DNA of 64,000 nt from Hymenolepis diminuta (lineage: Eukaryota > Platyhelminthes > Cestoda > Cyclophyllidea > Hymenolepididae), in the NCBI GenBank assembly GCA_900708905.1, contig CAADRB010000009.1:3410992-3474991 (forward strand), given 5' to 3'. The position numbers and the translations under genes are program-made. Shown one piece after another: positions 24,101 through 37,247 of the stretch. Positions within the stretch are counted from its first letter, which is position 1, and each line of letters opens with the position of its first letter. Below the pieces are notes generated by a model. The model searched no databases. It was not told where the DNA came from and worked only from the letters and a program-made list of their open reading frames with translations.

Positions 24101-27100
24101 GAACGTCTAAACAAATGGGATAATAGAAGGGATTTAAGCAATGCCAGAGGGTTTTTGGGGTAGTCGAGAATCAACACTTAACTGCATTCTGGACTCTGAA
24201 ATCGTCAAGTTGTCTGCATTTTAATTTCATTTCATAATGTTTAAATTAATTCTCATCTTCCGGATGGCTTTTTTTTCAAAGAATTTCATATATACCCTCT
24301 CTTATCGCTTAGCTCTTGTAACTGCTATCCACTAGGCAAGAAATTTTATCGAATTTTGAACTGTCTGCACTTCAATGATGATCTGTTCTCCAATGTCTTC
24401 TCATCTCACACGCATCTGCAGATTCAATGACACCGAAAGTCCACACTGAGTTATCCACGTCAACTCTTTGTATGAGAAGCTTAAGGTTTTCTCAATCTTG
24501 GTATTGTAAATTTTACAACCTCCCAGTTGCAATTTATTAAAACCACAGCTACTCAGACGCAAAGAAGAAGAAGAGAAAAGATGATTTATAACTCAAACCA
24601 CGGTTTTTACCTAACAAATAAATTTACTTTTATAGGTTTTAATAGGTGAAAGATGATAGGCTGCCTGGTTAGCTAACCATTTCGACGACGGGCGGTCTTA
24701 CATGGCCAGGTATGAGTGTGGATATTCAATAATCGATAATCCAGTGCATGAGAGATGATGATTGTGAGTTTCTCTCGAGTGCAACGTAAATATTCGACCA
24801 GGCTTCCTAACGGAAATTTAATAAAGTTTAGCGATTGTATAACCTTTTTGTACAGACTTGTCCAGACGTTAAGCTTACACTTCTGTAATTGAGCGGTGAG
24901 GTTTCTCCGAGGAACTTTTTCTGTCAGCACTTTAACACCCATTTGTCGTGTGTTGTACTGGCCCAGCACCATCCGCCAAGTTGTTTTCTGAAGTCTTTAA
25001 TTTGTTATCATCAAGCTTGCGAGGGACAATAGTAGACACCGTAAAGAATAACAGCCCCGACTATCTTTTCAAGCAGTTTTTATCTATTTTTAATCGAAAG
25101 TGGCCTGAGCATCAGCAGCTGTCTTTTGGCCTTTATGACATTAAGTCATCATCAACTAAGCTTTTGTCATTCACAGAGGAGTCAATATATGTATTGGAAC
25201 GCACTCGATTAATCCTGTGTTCATCTAACTGAAGAAATGACTTCCAGATCTGAACCTACGTAGATCTAGACTTTTTTCATACGCCATTTACATCGTATAT
25301 TTGCTTAGTATGAATTCGCATCTCCCTAGACATTTTTCAGCGTTCGCAATCGAATTAGTAATAAGACATAAGTATTCACTATATTCTAAATGCCCCAGTG
25401 GCCACTCGGATCCTGCAGAACTCAAGAGTCTGATTTCCAATTCTTCACAGATTGCATAGAATTTCTCTAATATAAAATGATATACCATGCTAAAGAGCAT
25501 AGGACCTTCTTCGGATCCTTGTCTGACGTCCCTCTTCATAGAAAATGTTTCATTTCATTCCTTTATGTAGCCTTTCGGGCCATCTTGGAGTTGTCTAAAA
25601 GAGTTGACTATATTCCAAGGCAGTTTCAGTTTGCACGGTCTTGTTAAAGTCATAGGGATGGATGGTGAATCAAAGGCCTTTCTTAAGTCAACAAAGATAA
25701 GTACTTTTCTACAATGCCGGTTGATAGCTTACTGAATTACTGTTCTTGCAGCAAGGGTCGCCTGTTCCGCGAACATTCCAACTCGAAATCCATGTTGCCT
25801 ATTTGAGTCTTTCATATATATGTAAATGAAGCCTTTCACGGACAATCGATGCAAAGTATGTCCCCACTGTGTCGTAAGGAAAATAGTTCTGTAGTTAGCT
25901 GGGTTGGTTCTTACTCCCTTACGTTTGTAAATGTTGATTATTTCAACATTCCCCCCAGGATCGGAGTATAGGGATTCTGCTTTACCAACAATCGTTGAAG
26001 AATTTCATTAAGTAGGTATCTAGTAATGATCCGCTCCACTTAATAAGTTCGGATGACAAGCCATTGGCTCCAAAATCTTTTGGTGTTTTCAAATTTTTTG
26101 CTTTTTTAGTTCCTCTAGGGTCGAGTTTGTATCTTTCTGCGCTTCTGTAATATTTAAGGTTACATCGAATCGGTCCGGCCGATAACTAGATGGTTCAGCA
26201 TAATGTTTGTCCAGGGAGCTGGAGTCAACAATAAATTTATTTTGTCGAACTAGACCATGTTCTAAGGAATGCCAGCTAAACTTTTACAAGTAAGTTTATT
26301 CTTTTCTGGGTTCATTAATAGCCAACGGTTGCGTAAATTTTGCACACTTTTCCTTCTTGCATTCCGTATAAACAAGTTCACTTTATTTCAGCACCTTTTA
26401 TAGGTGGTATAGGCTATAGGCCGGTTAATCGCCCCAGTAATTTAGCGCACAAATTTTCTTTAACCATTCCATACCATGGCCTCATTTTTCCAACTCTAGA
26501 AAGGTGTTTTTGACATAATTTATTAGCAGTCTTGGCAACTACATTTATCATATAATCACACTTCTAGTCGTTGCGTTCCAGAATCGCCTTTTCAAGCATT
26601 TCTTATTACTGGTATTTATGCTTTGATATTAGGTCTATTTGCTTATTCTTTTGCCAAATTCTCGTTTGATTTATGTATCTGTGTAACTTTCTCGGTCTAC
26701 TTTCAATCCTGAACTTTGGTGTAACCAAGCCATGACCAGAGTTTTCATCCATATATATATATATATATATATATAAAGGGTTCCTTTAATAAACCCTTAT
26801 TTAATAATAATGCCTCCAGTCGTTTTCAACGCCAACCGCTTGAGAGTTGAGTTAATGAATTGATTGTTGCTCTAATGGTAACTCTCTTCTGATGGACTTA
26901 TTTAACCAGAAATTATTGTTGGATTTATTTATAATGACTGTTTAAATGACATTAAAAATTAGCAGTAGGATCAACACGCGAATGGGTAATTTTGGTGTTA
27001 AGTTACCATTGCATGCAAAAATACAATCACGAAATAATTCGCTTTATCAGAGCACTAATATGCTTGTCACAAACGTAAAGCTCATAGATTCTTAATTATA

Positions 27101-30100
27101 AACCGCTGTTCAACTATTTTATTTTCAATCGTTTTGATCACACGGTGACTTAATACGAAATGCTTGAGGAAGCAAGTAGGATAAATTGGGTAGGATATTT
27201 TCTGAATTTTTTCTATCAAAAATATAGTGATGTCTAAATATACAATCCTCAGTTTTAAACATCGATGCTTGCATTTACTATTAATTTACTTTTATTTACT
27301 TATAATAGAAGAATTAATAATAGGTTATGTTTTCGGATTATATTTCTGAATGCGAGGAAGTGCATAAAATCTTTTAATAAGTTAAATAAAAATAAAAGAT
27401 GGCTAATTCAAATGTGTTTAATTTGTTATTACCGTTTGGAAATTAATTAGGCCCGGAGATTGACAGATAAGATCTATTGATATTATATTATTTAAAATTT
27501 GCAAAAACCCACATCATTTCTATCAATTTTCGAGAAGTTATGCAATTTGCACTTCTATATGCAAGGGAAATAAAATTAACAGTCTCAAATAGGGACGTCT
27601 TCGATAAAAGTAACTTTAAAGGTACATCACTCATTAATAGATCAATTTGCTCCCTGCTAGTGATATAAAGGTCAAGTAAAAGACCATGATCTCGTTAATC
27701 GCCGCCACACATTTGGTGAACAGCGCGATTAATTACAATGGTCAAAAATGCTCACAAAATAAACAATTGAATGCGAGTTTCTCATCAGAGAGACTCCCGG
27801 AAGCTACCCCCCATTGTTAAGTATCACTTCCTTTTAACGAACTTGGAACCTGTCTTAAATATAACGGGAATAACGACGGTATTTGCTTAGGAATAAGGAA
27901 CTAAAAAATCGAAAAATAGGTAAACATGCGAACTGAGCGGGAATGAGACTTTGGTTTTCTAGTTCCAGTAACTTCTCCCATTTTAGTTTTTTTCCATTTT
28001 CAAACTTAACCTGCATCATATTGCGTTGGTAAATAATTATTAAGTCAAATTCTATTGTTGTTTAAATAGCGAGCGGGATCGAATTCACCTAGTTCTCCCA
28101 ATAGTGATCGAACGCCAAAACCTCGTCCACGGAATTCTCTCAAACTAGCTGCCTCTGCCATCGATTTGTCTACTTCTCCAATGCCTAACGGCGGTAAGTA
28201 GAGAGAGTTTAGCATATTTATTTTGATTTATATGAAAATTAATTCGAAATACGAAACAAAATAATTTAACTTAACATCTGTATAATTTACGCAATTTTAT
28301 TAATTTATAAATAACTTTAAACTTTTTAATGGATTTTGTTTTATAATCATTAATAATTATAATTTACCTACTCCTTTTCAGCATCATACGCGCTTCTGAA
28401 TCCTAAATCGACACCACCACTCCATTTGGTAAGATTGGGTACTTATGCTGATGCTTGGCATGGGATGTCTACATTACTTATAAATTTCTTCTTGATGAAT
28501 TCAAGCCCAGTTCTTCACCACCTGCTCAAGGACGTATTAGCAGGCGGGCATCGCGTTTGAGCGTAGCTCCTTGTGGATCTACGCATTTGCATTCACAAGA
28601 TGGTGTGTTGAATGTTATTTGAATGAACATTAATATTAATTTTACTCAACAATTGCACATTTCTGGCAAAGATTTTTGTTGTTAATTTATTCTTAGTAAT
28701 TGGCGAAAATGGGTGTGGTGTAAAATGGCACTAATCGGAACAGTAAAGCTGCTTTGACTGTCCGACTGAGTTAGCTTCATAGCCTACCCTAAAAGATCTT
28801 ATGATCTACTTTGATGTTTAGAGAATATAATAGCCCTTATCGAAACCAGAAGAATAGGAGTTGATTTGAACCATTTGTGTATTCATAGAAAGAGGAGAGC
28901 TCCTAGACATAACTGTGTGCGCGAAAGCGAAAGTAGGAAACGATCGAAATAATGAGTTAACAATTCTGACCAATTTTTTGTCACAAGGTCATTGTATTGA
29001 CGGGCAATAACATCGTTTATTTAACAATGTAACGATTAGGTCAAACAAACTTTTGGGTAATCGCGTGCTTACTACAGTTTACAACCAAAACCATATCAGA
29101 ATTTCAAAATTAAATTGTTTGATGCTCTCGAAGCACTCCCCTAATTATCTAGCACTGTATAAAGTTGGTGTTTCATTGAGAAGGAAATCGCCTTGAATAA
29201 GAGGTTTATTTATATTTCAGTGAATAAATTTATCCGTGAAGTAGATTCTCTGTCCAAACAAAATTATGGTCTTTGTCTCGCATCTAACCCGATCGCTAAG
29301 ACATTTTGAACATTCAGTACAGGACATCTGTCAGGGATTCCATCGTAATATCTACATAGTTGTCAAAAATTCCCAAATTAATAACATCGGGTTGATAACC
29401 CATCAAATTCTACACCGTAGAAGAACTAATGAACAAAAGTGACGTTCTCGAAAATAAAGAATCCAAAGGGAAAATATATTAACCAGTTAACAAGAGTAGA
29501 AAGATAATTTATTCATAGACTTGCCAAATAACACCAACTTCGTTTAATCACTTCACATCCAGCCTCGTGCGGCATACGACCTTGCATTATTCTAAAACGG
29601 GAAATAATTAATATGCTATGCTCAGGCATTAGCTATATCATAGAAATAGGGAAAGTATACGTATATAAATGCTATTACTCACGCCAGCATGCAATTGGCA
29701 ATCGAAGCTGATCAAACACTTTGCTAATAATTGAAATATTGTTAATTCTCTAGAATCATGTTGTTTTAACTTCGCTACTTATCCTCTTTTAGTACCGTAT
29801 ACGCTTCCGAATCCTAAATCGACACCGCTACTCCAGTTGGTATGATTGAGTTACTGATGCCTGAACACGCATATCACTTTTAAATCCCTTCTTTTTAAAT
29901 TCAAGCCCGATTCTTCTCCATCTGCTCAAGGGCATGTTATTAGACCGGCATCGCGACTGAGCTTAGTTCCTGGGACATTAAGGCCGCAAACTCCGCGCGC
30001 ACAATCACAAGGTGAGTTGAATATTCCTTAAATGAACACTGGTAGTTTATCAGTCGAATTTAATTCATTTTTTTCTAGTTGTCAATATCTCGTTTGGTTA

Positions 30101-33100
30101 TTATCAGATGGGGAGGTTGATTATCGATAAAAATATGGTGAAACTTATAATGGAACCATACGTATCATATACCACATCAGAATACTAACGTAAATTGGGT
30201 TAATAATCTAGCTGTATAAACTTAAATAATTATGAATATTGCTCATGATAATGTAAAAAGCGTTCATAAGTTTTCATAGTGGGAAAACTTCTGACTAGGA
30301 AATGGCAAACAAATTCTCGTTTGTAATGGGTTTAAGACCCCACAGATGAAGAGATGTCAGAGATTTAATTAGAACATATGGTAGAAAATTTATACTGATG
30401 GTGCAGTGGTAAACGTGCTCGTCTGCGAAGTCATAGGTCACGGTGCACACACAGTGAGTGAAATGACCAACCACACCGGTTAGGGCTGACTAATTACCTG
30501 GACTAACAATATTCTAGTTTCTCACCAGATAGCCTCAATGATTTTACCCACCAACCCAAGAAGAGCATTGGCAAACGCTACCCTAAATAGGTAGGGATTT
30601 ATTATTGGTAGTCCCACTTAATTTGTCCGTATTCTCATAAGGAGAATAGTTCAAATGGAAATATCCTGTAGTTCAAAGTTAATGACTTGACTGCCAGGTT
30701 GTGTTTTTTGATGTTCATAGACTGTTAACCGGTTGACTTTAATCTGTGGTTGATCATGCCATCTCAGTTCGTTTATGTCTTCTTATAACCAAAGGCTTTA
30801 ATGCATTCTAATATGAAATATATCATAAAAATATGGAACTTATAAATTAGATGCTATCAATCATGTCCACCTGCAGTTGGCAACTGAAGAAGTTATCTCA
30901 TGTAATGCTGTGACCGTTGGTAATCACACAATTTTACTTCCGGAGGAAGGGTTTTGTAGAAAGTCGCTATTAATTTGTTCTTTTATATGGCAGAGCATTT
31001 TTAAGATACTCAGTAATTTAGCGTTACAGAAAACTCGGGATAAAAATCAACTTGTATTTTTAACTCTACTGTCTAGAATAGTGCTGACTACTGTGGTTGG
31101 GAAATCAAAGCAAAAAGCATATTTTGATTCGAATCCGTAAAATAATGTAATGACATAAATGTTTCGAATCCTTTCCATTATATTCGTTTTAATTTATTTC
31201 ATTTTTTAGGTTCTATCACACCAGCGCGAGGAGGAGGATATTTCTCACGACTTAATGTTGTAAGTTTGCATATTATTTTCTACATACTGATTTCGTTTAA
31301 TAAAAGCAGAAAGTGAGCGAAACAGGCTTGAGTTTGTTTAATAGAAGTGATGAAATGTTATGATATATTCGATTTATTATTGCGGGCGAAATTCGGTTAA
31401 GTAGATTCTCTTCTATGTTCCTTTAATTATCGAAAAAGTTACTAGTTGTAGGATGTCAAGGAGGTGAAAGTATGCAAATTATTAAATATTTTTCCCTTGA
31501 CGATATTAACACTATTTTATATTTTCTTCTCTTTTATATTGTAAAAGACGTACTATTATGAGATTGTTTATCCAAACAAATGAATAACCCGGTACATGGA
31601 GCAAATTCCGTTTTAAAAAAACTTTAAAATCATTAAAATTCGTCTAATCTTCACCTCTTTGCCGCTATTTTTGTGAATATTTTAGGATTGTTAGCCGAAA
31701 TTACATCAAGGGAAGTACTGCATATCAGATTTCTCGCATGTATTTATTTCTTTCTCAAGTTCCACACCTTTTATCTGTTCAAAATGTGGATTTAGGACGA
31801 AGCTTTGCGTTGCTCAATAGAGCGTTTGTTCTACAATCTACAAGCCGATATCCCAGTCCGAAGTATTACGGTATATCTTAATTCACATTGGTTCACATGA
31901 ACACCTTAAGGGATAAGCGTTCTTTTCGACAATAATGGGGAGAGAGTAAAATAGATATTGATTTTGCCAGGAGAAAATACTCAATAATTTTTTTATAATA
32001 TATTTTCACCTTGGAAGTTTACATTCTTTAATTAAAACAAGTGAAACCCAAAAAATCCATCCTTCTTCCCTGTGCTGTCATGATTTAAATGATCAGCTTG
32101 TTTAAATGGAGGAAATGTTGCATTGTGAAGCATTATTTAAAATCACATCCATCAACAACCTCACTAGCGGTACTGTAGGAAGTAAACAGTACCTATGAAT
32201 TGAACGTAACACCGGAACATTGAATTGAGCATAAGACTGTATTGAATAAAAGAAAAAGAACGTATCAATGACACTCTTCACAGGTATATAAGCTGGGACT
32301 GAATCAACACTACCACTGTCAAGAAGTGACAGCTCTATATTATAAGCAAATAGGATGTAGTAATTTTGTGGCCATGAAATCGACCAGGACCGCAAGTAAG
32401 GGTGACAGAGGGTTGAATGAGACGCACTTTAGATGGTCACGTAATAAATGTAACAATTAAATCAATTATTTAAGTCGCCACGGGAGTGTTCATGCATCGA
32501 ATGAAAATTATTATTTTCAGGTATAATTGACATACTTAAAAAACAATTTTTTAACCATTGCAGTTCCAACGGAAGAAACACAAAAAGATGAAAGTAAATC
32601 TAACCACATAATCACCACATTATCAGTTGCTACTAACAGAAAATGATGAAAGTCCACTCTCTGTAAATCAGCCATTAGTCCTAACGCCTGTTATTGTTTT
32701 AATAAGCTCATCAGTTATCGGTAAAATTATTCTATAAATTAATTTGCTTTAGCCGGAGGTTATCGCCCAACATCCTACTCCAAAAAGGGAAATTCAGATC
32801 GAGAGATCCGTCAGTCCATTCTTGAGGCCCTCACCATCAAACCAGGATATTAGATCATTGGGTAAGTATTTTAGTAAAATAATTACAATTAAATATTTCC
32901 TGTTTTCATTATTCTTATCCTTTAATGTTATTTTTTAAGTTCCAACTACGCCTTCAAGGAATCAAAATCAGCTATGTGTTGTAAGTTATATTCGATTATA
33001 TTTTTAAAATTTGTAAAATTAAAAATACAAATTATGAAATTTGCACTTTATAAAACCGATGTTTGACAAAGAATATTTTTTGTCATAATTTTTTAAGATA

Positions 33101-35935
33101 ACTAAATGATAATGTTCGATTTACTAGTAATATATCGCAATTATATCCTACGATCAGATTTTAAAATAGTGTGTTGGTGTTGCGAAAACGGGAAAAAATA
33201 GTCAAAGTATACATAAGGAAGACGAAAATATAAGTTATATATACTTAGAAGACAGTATTCAGTTCATTTGAACGCATTAGAACAGTTTCAGTACAGATGC
33301 AGCGTTAGATTAAGTGAACTCCCTGAATCTGATTTTTTTCCTACCTCCATTTCATTATCTCTTCGTGTTCTCCTTTTTCTTACTATTTTTAAGTAAGATC
33401 CCCCTCGACTTAAGGCCTATATTTAAGGTGGTAGAAATGAAATTTGATTTATTTATGATAATGAGCAGAGGATGGCACTTTGAAATTCCCTCTATAGCCC
33501 TCATTGTTTATTTAAATACACTACGTAGATTAATTGCATATCTATTGACTTTCGCATATTTGAGTGATAACATTTACATTCTACCTTAACGAATCGCAAA
33601 ATTGCGCATAAGTTGTGTTCCGGCGCACGTCTAGACCTTGCTACCACTGAAATAAAATCTGGGATGGTTAAACCCCTAATCACCCAATGCCACTAAATTT
33701 CCAGGCCAAAGCTACCCAAAGCTGGAAGACGGAAAAGTAACTGAATACGTCTCATTGGGTTATTACTGGAAGATTCTGTGCTTGAAGGTCTGTAGCATAT
33801 AGTTTTAACGGGGAGCTCATAATCGAAGGTGTTTTTAAGATCACACTCTGTGTCCTAAATTTAAGACGGGGTACAGAACTTTTAGCAATTCGGGAAATCG
33901 GCACAAATATAGTTTGCGACACTTCAAGTAATTGTTTTGTCAACTCAGTATTCCCGTTCTTTTCTAGCCGGGACAGGAAAAAATACCTAGTGGTTTGCGT
34001 ACTGATGTACACCGCAGTGTTAGTGATGTACTCCTTGAAATTCCAGAGGAGACGCGTTCATCTGCTAGGCGAAGCATCTCTCATCCAAATTTCATCACGC
34101 CATCTGTAACGGGTAAGCCAAAGTTTGATTTTCCTAATAAATCTGGTTTCATTTAAAACAATTAGTTATTAATAATAAATTCACTTGCACTCTTCGAAAA
34201 AATCGCATTTATTTTTTAAATTAAATGAAAATATTATAAAAGGCTCGGACCTACTAGGCTTTCCTCAGTCATATATAAAGTAGGTTATCAGAATAGTAAT
34301 CGGTTATTATTAGTTAATTACAAAGTCTATTCACACTGGTCCGGCCTAAATATCTTTAAATATTTCCTTGAGGTCAGCCTGAAAACAGAAAAATCGAGTT
34401 TGCCATTTTCCTTGCTCAAAAAACGGATATTACAGTTGGAACCTAAAGCAATAGGACCCTCAATTAGATGATTAACCGAGGCTGAAAAACTAAAGTAGGG
34501 AGTATGATATATGAGATCAAGAACTGACCAACTTTACACGTACATAGTTAAGAATGGTGACAATCGCAGTAGAGCAAGTTAACTTTTGTATAACGAATTG
34601 CCTGAACTTTCTTAAATTTGTTTGAATAACTCATTCCGCCGTGGTTGCCACAAATGTCGCTCGCTTGAAGATGTTTGTCGATTCACATCTGCGAGTATAA
34701 GCAAACGTCCCTTAGCGATCCATTAGCACTTGCTCACCTACGTTTAACTATCCTTTACATGCCACTGCTTTGTTAGATTTTGTAAAGATCTGTAGGAGCT
34801 ATAATGTCTAACAATGGACAATAAATGAAAATTCCAAGAGTTGTGGATCAGTCAAATTATTTTTCACAACGGCAAGTTGAATTCGAGAAAGATAGAGGAA
34901 GGTAGATTAGGAGAAAGGGAGAGAATAATGAAAACGAAGAACTGGAAGAGAGGGTGAGAAGCAGGTCCTTGCTATGTGAAGGATAACGTGACACAGAGGT
35001 AAGTTGATAGAAGTCCGAAAAACAAAGCTCACAGCCAGTGTTTATTTTTTGTATGGGAATAATCAATATCCATCGTTTGCCTCGAAGTCGCCCATCTTTC
35101 TTATCATGACAAGGGCACACATCACTCCCGGCAGTTTGAAGGTTATTGGGATTAAAACTGTTATCAGCCTGGCGGTGCTTTATCTTCCAACAGCCATAAC
35201 ACAAAGACAACTTATGTTCCTGTATAACACCTTTGTTTGATTAAAAAAAGACCTAGAATGGTCATATTTCACAGAAGTGGGGAAGTGAACCATTAAAAAT
35301 AAAGATCGACAGTTGATATTCTGCAAGTGTGGTTTCACCATGCATTCGGGCTCAAAAATCATTTCGCATGGAAACCGTCTTCATTAACGTGTGATTTTAA
35401 AATAATAATTTTGAAAGAAATTAGGGAACAATCCTTCAGATCCATTTATACCATGTCCTAGGTTGGAGTTGTTGATTGAACAGTAGCTTTATTCAAGTGA
35501 AGTACTATTATCCTATTTCTCAAAAAAGGCCTAAGCGGCTCAGCATAGGATCTAGTGAGCAGTTTCAAACCTTAATAATCACGTAACTAACAAAAAAATT
35601 CATATTTTATGTCATCTGAAAGCTCCTCCTTCTCCTGTGCATATCATTCCACCTACTCCTAAAGCCCGACCTCCAGCTATTCCAATTTCATCACCTCGCC
35701 CGCAGCTCCCAAAATTGCCGAAGGATCGGGTGCAATCTTCTAACCAAAGCTCGGTATTTGATTATTGCTTAAATCAATAATCTTGACTGTACTTCCTCTG
35801 TAATATACTTACTTGTGTACTTTTTTTCATTTAATGATGAAGGAAAATAGAGGAGATCCTGTATCTTGGTCTTCATCGTCAAAAAGTTCAAGTTACCGTC
35901 TTACAGCTCCACCAAGAAAATCTCCTGTGAGTTGA
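18133..35935 (+). CDS. p120/delta-catenin-family armadillo-repeat protein
   Basis: Family members bind the cadherin juxtamembrane tail. Core exons: 18133-18349, 18387-18558, 18637-18754, 18800-19110, 19154-19449, 19500-19741, 21017-21312, 23083-23191, 23233-23249, 23282-23660. Phases close. ARM repeats run from about residue 80 to 650: AAAYLCHITFRNDKVK, LFVLRNLSHD, TLCNLALY, ENCVCILRNLSF, AAGAIQNLTAC, LRNVAEQEDLRN and LLLQTLWKQKELRERF, each aligning with p120. Tail exons: 28070-28193, 28382-28428, 28506-28602, 29793-29839, 29906-30011, 31210-31259, 32753-32861, 32940-32980, 33968-34112, 35623-35753, 35843-35926. 31796-31870 and 32564-32593 are weaker. The tail is Ser/Pro/Arg-rich with PxxP-like runs. 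It ends by read-through to TGA at 35933 or by splicing to TAA at 36997; about 1080 aa either way. The N terminus lacks the coiled coil of vertebrate p120. The tail could in principle be a second gene, but phase continuity argues for one. Confidence 0.8.
20695..20995 (+). repeat. Dispersed repeat family B, copy 3 (catenin intron)
   Basis: Third copy, opening with ggtcaacaagcaccaaa and carrying gcaatacaggg, gtaagact and a distal atgggtaacaataataa tract like copy 1. It ends about 20 bp before the acceptor of the 21017 exon, so repeat-derived sequence may contribute to the branch or polypyrimidine region. Confidence 0.6.
22370..22720 (+). repeat. Dispersed repeat family C, copy 2 (catenin intron)
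   Basis: Matches 4105-4480 in order and orientation: gtagctctaatccgat, agaactaattatct, gttaggttgggcaaatg, a purine-rich run with gaattgggaggag, then gctgagggaggacaattc. Confidence 0.6.
24650..26750 (-). pseudogene. Dead non-LTR retrotransposon (reverse transcriptase) in a catenin intron
   Basis: Minus-strand translation shows broken reverse transcriptase motifs in the expected order. IFVDLRKAFDS (about 25660-25715) is the motif A region with its catalytic Asp. RQGSEEGPMLF (about 25490-25525) corresponds to motif B. HLEYSEYLCL (about 25370-25400) stands where LEYADDxCL should be, so the catalytic YADD has become YSEY. Frames between the blocks are shifted and carry stops. The linker at 26480-26730 matches 62460-62740, which belongs to another remnant with endonuclease sequence. 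The endonuclease is absent here: the element is cut at an AT microsatellite at 26751. The 3' end is uncertain. Confidence 0.75.
26751..26775. repeat. (AT)n microsatellite
   Basis: About 12 AT units, abutting the 5' truncation point of the LINE remnant. Confidence 0.9.
28382..30011 (+). repeat. Tandem duplication of a two-exon unit in the catenin tail
   Basis: Unit 1 is exons 28382-28428 (47 nt) and 28506-28602 (97 nt). Unit 2 is exons 29793-29839 (47 nt) and 29906-30011 (106 nt). The first exons encode YALLNPKSTPPLHL and YTLPNPKSTPLLQL; the second exons encode SSSPPAQG..RASRLS and DSSPSAQG..PASRLS. Acceptor sequences before the second exons also match (attcaag). Both units begin and end in phase 1, so the duplication leaves the frame unchanged. 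The long intron between the units is not duplicated recognisably. Confidence 0.85.
30395..30560 (+). repeat. tRNA-derived SINE remnant, copy 2
   Basis: TGGTGCAGTGG followed by a gctcgtctgcgaagtcatagg block resembles a tRNA A box and anticodon region; the B box position (gtcacggtgcac) is decayed. The body (ctagtttctcaccagatagcc) matches the copy at 665-830. Confidence 0.55.
33640..33900 (+). repeat. Dispersed repeat family D, copy 2 (catenin intron)
   Basis: Patchy same-orientation match to 8045-8300, clearest at taactgaatacgtctcatt and catatagttttaac. The minus-strand open frame at 33752-34012 lies on this repeat and on the exon starting at 33968, and is not a gene. Confidence 0.4.
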
Positions 35936-37241
35936 TTTTTAAAGTCTTCCTTTTTCTGTTAATTAACGTATTCCAAGATGAGTACACCTTGAGATAAATT
36001 TATTGCAAAAACATCTTTTGTGTCCATCCTTAATACAAGATGCGGAGAGTACATTTTCTCATTATTGTATAGTAGAGATTGAAGGATGGGTCACTATGCA
36101 TTTCCAAAATTTTTATCTGAGTCATTACTAGCTCCTGAGACCTAATTTATCTCGTCCTCACAGTGACGCTTAATCCTGTGTGGCCTCAAGTTCCTGTATG
36201 GAAACTTAGTATGTCCTCAAGTTATTTATTTTTAGTCAACGGAATGGGTAATTAATCACTCTCACGAATCTTCATATTGGTATGCTCAATAGAACTCCGG
36301 TTCACAAAATTCTTGTGTTCTACTTTTAGAACTGTCGATTGCTGTAGTTAGCTGCCAGCTTTAGTGGCTACCCTTACAAGATTCTAATTTATAAAAGATC
36401 GCAATATTATGCTACGCGTTCTTCACTCTTCAATTAAATATAATGTAGGAAATTCGGTTTAAATAAGTATTGTTTAGGAAAAATCTTAAAGTTAAAGTAA
36501 TACAGATTGGAAAAGCGTAAGAATCAATAAAGAGTATGAATGATTGAAAGATGGACCAAGAAGCATTAAGGGATATTAAGGTGACCATATTTCTACACTG
36601 ACCTTCAACTGAGTTTATCTCGGCATGCTATCTTGCAATTGGTTCACTCTACGCTCATGCTCGTGGTTGTTCTGGCAAGTGCTTCAGTACTGGCTGGCGA
36701 GGTAGCTTACTAGTTCTACTTCCAATTCATCGATTACAACTTGCCTAGTGGCTTATAGCACGGTTCAAATAGTTAAGAGTGAGATGTTAGCCAATCGAAG
36801 TAAGGGTAATAGGACCAAGCGAGATCACATGGGCTGTGAACTACTTAGTCATTGATTTGATAATAGATGCAACCCACGAGTTTTATGAGTATTAAGTTTC
36901 CCAATACGAGAAATCTATTTTTTGACTGTGTATTTACCTAGCTGAAAATTGAATATTTATATAGCTTTTTAAATTCATTTCATGTTTCCATTTCAGTAAA
37001 CTTCTGGAAAAAAAACTATTCACTAATCGAGGAAGTTACGATGAAACCCGATTTGACTTGGGCAACCCTCCTGCACTAAAATATAAACTCTATCAATCAG
37101 CTTTTATTGCTTTTTAGAGATTCATTGAATGTTAAAGTCAACTTATCTTTGATTGTCATAATTTCTGGAAATATATTTTCTGTCATATTTTAATGCTATG
37201 GTACATAAATATATCGTCCATCTCATTTTTTTATTTGGTGG

Positions 37242-37247
37242 AATAAA
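37242..37247 (+). terminator. Possible poly(A) signal of the catenin gene (AATAAA)
   Basis: AATAAA lies about 245 nt beyond the alternative TAA at 36997. If the read-through stop at 35933 is used instead, the signal would be unusually far away, which favours a 3' exon starting at 36997. Confidence 0.35.

Noticed and set aside
24673..25232. Opposed open frames of 99 and 94 codons
   Set aside because: They overlap on both strands at the end of the dead LINE; probably element debris, not genes.
30877..31140. 87-codon plus frame behind an acceptor-like ctgcag in the catenin tail
   Set aside because: No donor gives a phase that joins 30011 to 31210, whereas direct joining of those exons works.
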